Shown piece by piece: positions 1-5,307 of a stretch of 14,396 nt of DNA. Source of the DNA: Bacillota bacterium. Lineage in GTDB: Bacteria > Bacillota > Clostridia > Monoglobales > Firm-18. The notes under the pieces were generated by a model. That model saw only the letters and a program-made list of their open reading frames with translations, searched no databases and was not told the origin of the DNA. Each line of letters opens with the position of its first letter. Position 1 is the first letter of the stretch. The stretch lies in assembly GCA_023228885.1 (NCBI GenBank), contig JALOAJ010000047.1, positions 1 to 14,396 of the forward strand, given 5' to 3'. The position numbers were made by a program, and so were the translations under genes.

Positions 1-25
1 TACCCCCCTCCAAGGCTATGGCGCG
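1..25. other. Unmatched bases outside the left terminal repeat
   Basis: These 25 bases precede the 15-bp terminal repeat at 26-40 and have no counterpart at the right end, where the window stops exactly on the repeat. Either the true terminal repeat is longer and the right end is short by about 25 bases, or these bases are an assembly or library artefact. They are C-rich at first and then GC-rich, and contain no gene. Confidence 0.5.
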
Positions 26-40
26 AATTGTTTGGTTGGG
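26..40 (+). repeat. Left terminal inverted repeat
   Basis: AATTGTTTGGTTGGG is the exact reverse complement of the last 15 bases of the window (14382-14396). Short terminal inverted repeats are the hallmark of linear genomes copied by a protein-primed DNA polymerase, and such a polymerase is encoded at 9158-10933. The inner decamer TTGTTTGGTT recurs elsewhere in the window, mostly in gene leaders, which lowers the statistical weight of the match somewhat. Its placement exactly at the right end and 25 bases from the left end is nevertheless hard to explain by chance. Confidence 0.75.
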
Positions 41-190
41 CCAAAATGCATTACCCCAACTTTCCGCCAACCCAATTTATAAGATTTCGACGTCCCCTAC
101 ATTTTATGATTTGCGTAATTGCTTACCTTTACACCCATACACACCGGCGAAATGGGTTGTTTGGTTTACATGTCAGTTTTGCCACAAAGA
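41..190. other. Non-coding left-end leader
   Basis: No convincing gene is seen. Two overlapping open frames (18-206 and 28-312) run through here, but they look non-protein-like, cross the terminator and end inside it or in the next gene. A TIR-like decamer TTGTTTGGTT occurs at 157-166, and TACCCCAAC at 52-60 also occurs directly repeated at 14379-14387. A weak promoter-like TAccTTTA lies at 124-131. The region probably holds the promoter of the structural operon, replication-origin sequence next to the terminal repeat, or a short non-coding RNA ending at the terminator that follows. Confidence 0.4.
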
Positions 191-216
191 AAAGCCCGCA
201 CCGTAATGCGGGCTTT
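191..216. terminator. Perfect stem-loop near left end
   Basis: AAAGCCCGCA (191-200) pairs perfectly with TGCGGGCTTT (207-216) around a 6-base loop. The + strand is followed by a broken T tract (TTCACTTTC). The - strand reading gives a somewhat better T tract (TTTTCTTTG). It sits before the first gene of the rightward arm, so it is either an attenuator of the structural operon, the end of a short leader RNA, or a stop for leftward transcription before the genome end. Confidence 0.7.
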
Positions 217-261
217 CACTTTCACGAAACCAAACAAATTCACAAAACCGAAATTATAACC

Positions 262-289
262 ATTGTTTCACTAAAAACCAAAAACACAA
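262..289 (+). promoter_or_regulatory. Leader with ATTGTTTCACT motif (copy 1)
   Basis: ATTGTTTCACT (262-272) followed by an A/C-rich stretch leads into the start codon at 290. The same 11-mer followed by AAAAAC-like sequence recurs before the next gene at 449-459. There is no Shine-Dalgarno sequence. A/C-rich, G-poor leaders are usual for Bacteroidetes genes, so this is probably a translation-initiation or leader element. It could also include a transcription start. Confidence 0.4.
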
Positions 290-433
290 ATGGACTTGAA
301 AGCATTATTTAACCGAATCCTTCCGGTACTAATCGCACTTGCGATATGGGAAATGTTCGTACGTGGATTACTTATGAAAAACACTTACGACGATTCCAGC
401 CGTCTTGAAGGAAAAGACCATTTCGAAAAGTAA
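290..433 (+). CDS. Small single-pass membrane protein, 47 aa
   Basis: The frame opens at ATG 290 after an A/C-rich leader and closes with TAA at 431-433. The product starts MDLKALFNRILPVLIALAIW, so it has one hydrophobic segment at about residues 9-29. A polar, charged C-terminal tail rich in Asp, Lys and Glu follows. No family is recognised. It is the first gene of the rightward structural arm, 42 bases before capsid protein 1, and shares the duplicated leader motif ATTGTTTCACT with it. Tailless membrane-containing phages such as PRD1 and PM2 encode several tiny single-pass virion membrane proteins of this kind, and a similar role is inferred. A holin-like or assembly role is equally possible. 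The coding call rests on the leader, the membrane segment and the tight packing. Confidence 0.65.
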   Translation: MDLKALFNRILPVLIALAIWEMFVRGLLMKNTYDDSSRLEGKDHFEK

Positions 434-448
434 GCGAAACGGTAAACT

Positions 449-475
449 ATTGTTTCACTTAAAAACTTAAACGAA
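449..475 (+). promoter_or_regulatory. Leader with ATTGTTTCACT motif (copy 2)
   Basis: The 11-mer ATTGTTTCACT at 449-459 is followed by TAAAAAC and an A-rich run up to ATG 476. It duplicates the element at 262-272. A shorter version, TTTCACT, also lies at 5300-5306, just before the spike gene start at 5308. The likely role is a shared leader for well-translated virion genes. Confidence 0.4.
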
Positions 476-1303
476 ATGAGTAGAGCACAAAGAATGTTAC
501 TAGATAGGTTGCGCGGAAACGTCAACCATGCCGAAGGTAACGGCGGTAATGCCGCCATTGTTACCAATGGGTCGCCCGCCGGAAATTTCCGGTTAGGCCC
601 CGGTGCGTATCAACCGCCATTTAAGGCACAGATACAAATGACACACAGGAAATTGTATTTCACTGAAAATGCAGGCGTATATACACCTGTTGCGGCGGGC
701 GCAATTGACGCAACTTTGCAAACATCGCTACCCGTCTTTTTCTTTTTGAATAGCGATTTTGCCGCGGGCTACCCAACATTGCAGTCTAATTTTCCGGTTA
801 GTATTTGGCAATACGGCGACCCGGTAGTTGTTGGCAGGGATCAGGGCCGGGATGCTTTTGGCGATTGGGATGCTAACGTCACCGCACAACTTCGTAAGGG
901 TGACATAGTTGTACCGTTCACGGCATCACCGGGCGGCACGAACACTTTAGCCCTTGTAATTGTTCGTAGTGCGGACGTTCCGTATGCAAGTTTGCTTGAT
1001 TCGACAAATTCGAATCTCTTTAAAGTAAACATGATTCGGTACACTTTGGCGGACGCGACAACCGCACAATTGCAGCAATTCGAGAATCCCATTAACATTG
1101 CAAACCAAACAATGTTTGGTAAGTTCTCGAAAGATACTGTGAACCCGGATTCGTATGTTAACCCTGAACAAAACCAACCGCAAATTGCGGATATTCTCGT
1201 AGTTGCCGAAATCAACAAAGAGAAGGGTATTGCAACCTACGTTAACTTTGACGTGGTAAACTTCCGGTGGAATTTGTTTATCGAAAATGTTTTCAGACTG
1301 TAG
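476..1303 (+). CDS. Major capsid protein 1 candidate (275 aa)
   Basis: This 275-residue protein has an N-terminal basic/polar arm, a Gly/Asn-rich stretch at about residues 20-45, and then alternating beta-strand-like segments. It shares several motifs with the 244-residue protein encoded at 1396-2130: RKGDIV (140-145), an ASL segment (171-173), and NPDSYVNPEQ (223-232; NPLSYWNPDQ in the partner). The spacing is similar, 83 residues between the last two motifs here and 88 in the partner. The pair is therefore inferred to be paralogous. Two related single jelly-roll capsid proteins are known from the Sphaerolipoviridae/P23-77-like lineage, and the length and beta-rich look fit that. The jelly-roll fold itself cannot be proven from the sequence. 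A strong terminator follows, separating its transcript from capsid protein 2. An alternative is that one of the pair is a penton or minor capsid protein. Confidence 0.65.
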   Translation: MSRAQRMLLDRLRGNVNHAEGNGGNAAIVTNGSPAGNFRLGPGAYQPPFKAQIQMTHRKLYFTENAGVYTPVAAGAIDATLQTSLPVFFFLNSDFAAGYPTLQSNFPVSIWQYGDPVVVGRDQGRDAFGDWDANVTAQLRKGDIVVPFTASPGGTNTLALVIVRSADVPYASLLDSTNSNLFKVNMIRYTLADATTAQLQQFENPINIANQTMFGKFSKDTVNPDSYVNPEQNQPQIADILVVAEINKEKGIATYVNFDVVNFRWNLFIENVFRL

Positions 1304-1328
1304 AATTTTAACCTTGTGAGCAGAAACG

Positions 1329-1389
1329 AAAATCCCGTCTTAAAGTAGCTTCATTAATTTGGAGTGAAAGAGACGGGATTTTTTATTTT
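1329..1389 (+). terminator. Intrinsic terminator between the capsid genes
   Basis: AAAATCCCGTCT (1329-1340) pairs perfectly over 12 bases with AGACGGGATTTT (1371-1382), followed by TTATTTT. The 30-base loop can fold further (CTTCA at 1349-1353 with TGGAG at 1360-1364, allowing one G-U pair). It lies directly between the stop of capsid protein 1 and the start of capsid protein 2. Partial read-through could set the ratio of the two proteins and of the downstream genes. Confidence 0.85.
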
Positions 1390-1395
1390 ACAAAT

Positions 1396-2130
1396 ATGCT
1401 AACTAAAACAGTAAACAAAAGTCAGGCGATACCGCAAACGGTTAACGCTATAAAAAAACTTGCCGTTCAGGCAAAAGTAATGCGCTATACAACGGACGCG
1501 CTAGGTACGATATTGGCAAACGCCGCCGTCCCGGTCGCCGACCGCAAACCGTATCCATTTCACCTATTCGGTGATTTCGACAGAAATGGTGGTTATCAAA
1601 TCGCCGACCAAATAACGCAGCGGTTCAATACGAATCTTTATGCCGTTTACGTTGTCGGAAACAATACGCCGTTTTTCAACTTTTTGCCAATACAGACAAT
1701 TCAGAATGTTGTGCGCAAGGGTGATATTGTTTTCATGTATGTTAATGATGTATTGGCGCCTACCATATTCACTTTCATTGTTATTACTACCGTGAATAGG
1801 GGAGGTTTTGCATCACTTGTCGCACAGTCCAATATCTCACAGATTGGCGACAAGGGGTATTGGGGCGTAATGAATTTTGATGGCATACGTTACAAATGGA
1901 GCGATGACGCACAATTGGAACATCCGCTGTATTTGATAACCACAGAGTATACCGGAGATTTCAAATTTAACGTTTTCAATCCTTTGTCATACTGGAACCC
2001 CGATCAAAAGAACGAAGTGAAACAACTGGTTTTGCCTCTAAGTATGAATGTGAACCAATACGCCGGAATTTCCAGTTTCCTTGATTTTGACAATTTGTCA
2101 TTGGAATTACTTTTTGAATTTTATTACTAA
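1396..2130 (+). CDS. Major capsid protein 2 candidate (244 aa)
   Basis: This 244-residue, beta-strand-rich protein shares motifs with capsid protein 1: GDFDRNGGY (59-67) resembling SDFAAGY, RKGDIV (107-112), FASL (138-141), a RYKW segment resembling RYTL, and NPLSYWNPDQ (195-204). Both end in an FD-containing, hydrophobic strand-like tail. The N-terminal arm is shorter than in protein 1. By analogy with large and small capsid proteins of the P23-77/SH1 lineage, the two may form mixed capsomers, which is inference. Its ATG follows the terminator tail by only a few bases (ACAAATATG), so expression depends on read-through or on a promoter overlapping the hairpin. The next gene follows after 17 bases. 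Confidence 0.65.
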   Translation: MLTKTVNKSQAIPQTVNAIKKLAVQAKVMRYTTDALGTILANAAVPVADRKPYPFHLFGDFDRNGGYQIADQITQRFNTNLYAVYVVGNNTPFFNFLPIQTIQNVVRKGDIVFMYVNDVLAPTIFTFIVITTVNRGGFASLVAQSNISQIGDKGYWGVMNFDGIRYKWSDDAQLEHPLYLITTEYTGDFKFNVFNPLSYWNPDQKNEVKQLVLPLSMNVNQYAGISSFLDFDNLSLELLFEFYY

Positions 2131-2147
2131 AACAAAAACATAAAATA

Positions 2148-3134
2148 ATGGGAACAACAGCACGACAACGGCAAGCTTTCCAAATGGCCGTTAAACGCCA
2201 TCGCGCAAATACTGATAATATTATCGGTTTGGATGCGATCTTGGACAAAGATTCCGGCATAAGAAAGTTTATTGGCGGCCTTTCAACAGGTATAACAAAA
2301 GGCATAATTGACAAAAAACTCGCGGCGGCCATAAATGCGGCCTATGCTGCGGGGTATAGCACACAACAAATTCGCAGTGAGCCGCTTTATACCGTTGTGT
2401 CAAGTTTGGGAAGTTTGCCGATTTCAATCGCAAACGTAGTGGACAACGCGCCCCATCATTTGAAGCAGCACGCCGCCGATTTGGGGTTGCAATTGCCTGT
2501 ACCGGAGTTGAATGCATTTCAATATGTGAAACCATCAGCTGGCGGCCCGCCGTCTGCAAAAATTATCCGGCCGATTTTTGGCGATGCGGTAGCGGATGCA
2601 TCAGCGGCGGGAAAGACAATAACTAGTTTGCCGCCGTCCTATCAGCCCGGCATAACCGAACCGGTTCGCAGTTTGCCAATTGAACAAAAAACCGATACGG
2701 GCACAAAAACGCCAATTCAGGATTTAGACGATTCGGAACTATTGGCTTTGGTTAAACCTTTGGCCCCTATCATGAAAGAGGGTCTAACGGATAGCGGGGT
2801 AGTTCCACCTTCCGATCTTGGGGAACTTACTGAAACTTTTTACTACAAAGTAGTTCAGCCCGCGCAAGGCACAATAGACGGGTTGGATGAAAACATAGTC
2901 GCCGCCGTTATTGCGTTCGTGGGAAGTATTGCAAGTAAGAAAGCGCAAGGCGAAACGCTCCCTCCCGTATACGACAAAATCGGCGAACTTACATTGATGC
3001 TCGAAAGTCAATTGCAGGCGCAAGGTAAGAAAGTTGTCGATCAAAAAATTGGAGGGTTTTTAACCGACAACCTCTTTTTGATCGGGCTAGGTCTTGTACT
3101 TGTTTTAAGTTTGTCCATGAACCGCAGAAAATAA
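2148..3134 (+). CDS. Putative virion protein with C-terminal membrane anchor (328 aa)
   Basis: No family is recognised. The N-terminus is basic and helical (MGTTARQRQAFQMAVKRHRA). A helical Ala/Gly-rich part follows at about residues 40-75, then a long Pro-rich linker at about 110-200. Another helical domain leads to a hydrophobic segment at about 308-323 that ends in the positively charged tail MNRRK. This is a typical tail-anchor layout with the bulk of the protein on one side of the membrane. It is the first of three consecutive genes whose products end in a membrane segment. Its stop codon overlaps the next start (TAATG at 3132-3136), implying translational coupling. A role as capsid-to-membrane linker or vertex protein of a membrane-containing virion is inferred from context only. 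Confidence 0.6.
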   Translation: MGTTARQRQAFQMAVKRHRANTDNIIGLDAILDKDSGIRKFIGGLSTGITKGIIDKKLAAAINAAYAAGYSTQQIRSEPLYTVVSSLGSLPISIANVVDNAPHHLKQHAADLGLQLPVPELNAFQYVKPSAGGPPSAKIIRPIFGDAVADASAAGKTITSLPPSYQPGITEPVRSLPIEQKTDTGTKTPIQDLDDSELLALVKPLAPIMKEGLTDSGVVPPSDLGELTETFYYKVVQPAQGTIDGLDENIVAAVIAFVGSIASKKAQGETLPPVYDKIGELTLMLESQLQAQGKKVVDQKIGGFLTDNLFLIGLGLVLVLSLSMNRRK

Positions 3135-4246
3135 TGATCGCACGAAACATAACCGTCCGCAATGGCCCCGCCGGATTCTACCGAACGGGCAGCGGACCCG
3201 TTTTGATCCTTGATGAAAGAGGGGTACCTTTTTACGATACCCGGTACTTAGCAAAAAATCCCACAGAGTTTAATTTGCCTACCGGGCAATATACGCAAGT
3301 CGAGGGGAAATTTCAGCAAAGGGTTGAACCGGTAAAATATGAGCTTGCACCAATGCCGCCGAAACAGCGGAATAAGCGCAAAGACCCTGAAAGGTTTGAA
3401 GTGGTTTTTGGTGACAATCCCCATAAATGCACTATTGATTGGGACACGGAACAAATAATTTTTGACCATCATTTGGAAAATTTACCGTTGCCATGTCTAA
3501 TTTATATTTTGTATCACGAATTTGCACATCGCTGGTATGGATGTAGATGTTCACGCAAAAATTGTCCTGAATGCGAAATCGCAGAAATCGCCTGTGATCG
3601 TTATGCGCAAAACCGCATGTTGGAAACGGGATACAATCCTTCACAGATCGGCGAAGCTATAGTAGCGTCATTGTCCGACAAAAACCACGGCCGCAAAGAA
3701 ATCGTGGTGGACTCGCTTATGAATGATTGCGACCATTTGGACTATTGCGATCATTCAGGCAAAGAATGGGATTCATGTGGAACGTATGAAACTATCAACG
3801 CGAACAAAAACGGCGATTGTCTGGAATACAACGAAACGCCGAATCCCAATTGGAGTTGTGAAGACTGGGTAGTCTGGCACAAAGATTTATTGCGCGCCTA
3901 TCAGGACGGCCGTTTGGCGGAATATTCTAAAGAGAAAGCATTGGAGGAAACCAATAGAGTGTTCGCCCACCATTGGGCGGAATCCGCCGGATTCTCCAAA
4001 AAGTTTTGGGGGTATTGTGGCTACCGTTCCGGCTTTTATGATTATTTCAAGTCGATAGGTTATACCGACCATATCAGTTTTATAGCCGGGGTGTTAACAC
4101 CCGTTATCGGCGGTTCGTCGGATGTTGCCGGGTCGGCGGTCGGTGCTGTTAAAAACGTTGGCAACATTGTGAGCGGTAAAGCGTTTTTGCCTTTGGTACT
4201 TGGACTTGCGGCGGTTGTCGGGTATGTGGTTTTTATACAGAAATAA
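3134..4246 (+). CDS. Membrane-anchored HExxH metallopeptidase (370 aa)
   Basis: The zinc-peptidase motif HEFAH is at residues 128-132, followed by EIACDRYA at 151-158. This fits the gluzincin pattern in which Glu151 is the third zinc ligand and Asp155 sits in the ExxxD helix, as in M48- and ImmA-like peptidases. Between them is a Cys-rich insert (Cys137, 139, 144, 147) that could bind a second metal ion. The region at about 195-310 is rich in Cys, Trp and Tyr and is not recognised. The protein ends in a small-residue-rich segment and a hydrophobic anchor at about 350-367. The start overlaps the previous stop (TAATG), and the muramidase starts one base after its stop. Possible roles are cleavage of peptidoglycan cross-links during entry or lysis, or processing of virion proteins; the sequence does not decide between them. 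Confidence 0.65.
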   Translation: MIARNITVRNGPAGFYRTGSGPVLILDERGVPFYDTRYLAKNPTEFNLPTGQYTQVEGKFQQRVEPVKYELAPMPPKQRNKRKDPERFEVVFGDNPHKCTIDWDTEQIIFDHHLENLPLPCLIYILYHEFAHRWYGCRCSRKNCPECEIAEIACDRYAQNRMLETGYNPSQIGEAIVASLSDKNHGRKEIVVDSLMNDCDHLDYCDHSGKEWDSCGTYETINANKNGDCLEYNETPNPNWSCEDWVVWHKDLLRAYQDGRLAEYSKEKALEETNRVFAHHWAESAGFSKKFWGYCGYRSGFYDYFKSIGYTDHISFIAGVLTPVIGGSSDVAGSAVGAVKNVGNIVSGKAFLPLVLGLAAVVGYVVFIQK

Positions 4247-4247
4247 T

Positions 4248-4853
4248 ATGGCTGAATTTAACATAACATACCGAAAATACATTGAGCCTAATGAGGGAGG
4301 ATATGCCAATGTTGCCGCTGACAAAGGAGGAGAGACTTACGCCGGTATTACGCGAAACTTCAATCCCGCATGGGACGGCTGGCCGATCATTGATATGAAA
4401 AAGTCAAGATATGCAAATAAGATTATTCCACACAACGCAAAGTTCGGCGATATTCAACATTTGGTTGAACGCTTTTATTTTGACAAATGGCAGAAAAATT
4501 GGTTTGACCGAATTAACAATCAGGACGTTGCAAACCTTTTGTTTGACTATTTTATTCATTCCGGGTCGCATGCTATCAAAGCGGTGCAAAAATTGACGGG
4601 CGCAACGTCGGACGGTTATATGGGGCCTGAAACAGTCGGCGCAATTAACAGTTATCCGAATCAGGCGAGATTACACGATAATCTCAAAGCGCAAAGAGAG
4701 GCATTTTTGCTTTCTTTGATTGGCGCCGATCCTTCACAAGAAGTGTTTAGAACCGGATGGATGAAACGCATTGCCGGCTTTCCTGATTTGCTTAGTTATC
4801 CCGGTTTGGCGGTTTTGCTTTTACTGCTTTTGTTTTCTTTTCACTCCCGGTAG
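4248..4853 (+). CDS. GH108-type muramidase with C-terminal hydrophobic tail (201 aa)
   Basis: A peptidoglycan muramidase of the glycosyl hydrolase 108 type is recognised by an N-terminal NEGGY motif (residues 15-19, catalytic Glu16) and DKGGETYAGIT (25-35). A C-terminal PG_binding_3-like domain follows, with LLFDYFIHSG (97-106) and DGYMGPETVGAIN (122-134). The ATG at 4248 lies one base after the upstream stop and is preferred over an in-frame ATG at 4200, which would overlap the previous gene. The protein ends in a hydrophobic segment at about 185-198 (LAVLLLLLLFSF) and a short polar tail, which is unusual for this family. The enzyme may therefore be virion- or membrane-attached rather than free endolysin. 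A small near-palindrome lies over its stop codon. Confidence 0.88.
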   Translation: MAEFNITYRKYIEPNEGGYANVAADKGGETYAGITRNFNPAWDGWPIIDMKKSRYANKIIPHNAKFGDIQHLVERFYFDKWQKNWFDRINNQDVANLLFDYFIHSGSHAIKAVQKLTGATSDGYMGPETVGAINSYPNQARLHDNLKAQREAFLLSLIGADPSQEVFRTGWMKRIAGFPDLLSYPGLAVLLLLLLFSFHSR

Positions 4854-4862
4854 CTATCGGGA
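4845..4862 (+). other. Near-palindromic hairpin over the muramidase stop codon
   Basis: TCCCGGTAGCTATCGGGA folds on itself with a TCCCG/CGGGA stem and G-U-tolerant inner pairs. It includes the TAG stop (4851-4853) of the muramidase. There is no T tract after it, so it is not a classical terminator. It could stabilise the upstream mRNA or slow ribosome reinitiation. Confidence 0.35.
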
Positions 4863-4878
4863 TAAACACCAAAATAAT

Positions 4879-5292
4879 ATGAACATAGATTTTGCAAAAT
4901 ATGATCCTGATTTGTATTGGGCTTTGCAGGTAGTTCAGAATCCTGAGACGTTGAGACAAGTTACAGGCGTGAAAGCTTTTAACATTGTCCGCACTTTTAA
5001 CACGGCGACTGATCCTAGTGAAATATTACTTCCCGCCGCCGTTGGGGTTGTGTACTTTATTAAGCGGTTCGCGCAAAGTACACAAAATGCCATAACAGGA
5101 GGGCCGCCGTCATTTGAGATGTTAGAGCCATTTACAGCTAACCCGGGATTTACGGCTACCTATCCGACAGTACCCGGGAGGTTCTTTATGGACGGGCCTT
5201 ATTTAGCATCCTTAGCACAACACAACGATAACGCAGCAAGTGTCGGAACTGTTAGTTTGGCCATAAACGGGTTTACAATAACTTTTCAATAA
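4879..5292 (+). CDS. Unknown structural-region protein (137 aa)
   Basis: No family is recognised. The ATG at 4879 follows an A-rich leader (CACCAAAATAATATG). An in-frame upstream ATG at 4771 would overlap the muramidase by more than 80 bases and encode a Cys/Phe-rich extension, so it is rejected. The product starts MNIDFAKYDPDLYWAL and has a mildly hydrophobic segment near residues 48-62 (EILLPAAVGVVYFIKRF). The C-terminal half is rich in Pro, Gly and Thr, with strand-like ends (GTVSLAINGFTITFQ). It lies between the muramidase and the spike gene, so a minor capsid or vertex protein to which the spike attaches is a reasonable inference. The sequence alone does not show this. Confidence 0.55.
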   Translation: MNIDFAKYDPDLYWALQVVQNPETLRQVTGVKAFNIVRTFNTATDPSEILLPAAVGVVYFIKRFAQSTQNAITGGPPSFEMLEPFTANPGFTATYPTVPGRFFMDGPYLASLAQHNDNAASVGTVSLAINGFTITFQ

Positions 5293-5307
5293 AATAAACT
5301 TTCACTC

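Noticed and set aside
18..312. Two overlapping open frames at the left end (62 and 94 aa)
   Set aside because: Composition is not protein-like, they cross the perfect stem-loop at 191-216, and one begins outside the terminal repeat and the other inside it. The region looks like end and leader sequence.
841..1218. 125-aa open frame on the - strand inside capsid protein 1
   Set aside because: The + strand frame shows motif conservation with capsid protein 2. The - strand product has none, and no leader.
1354..1361. TTAATTTG in the terminator loop as a promoter for capsid protein 2
   Set aside because: It resembles TAnnTTTG with one mismatch, but no TTTG/TTG element lies at the right distance upstream.
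4200..4247. Earlier in-frame ATG for the muramidase
   Set aside because: It lies inside the coding end of the metallopeptidase. The ATG at 4248 follows the stop by one base and gives the normal family N-terminus.
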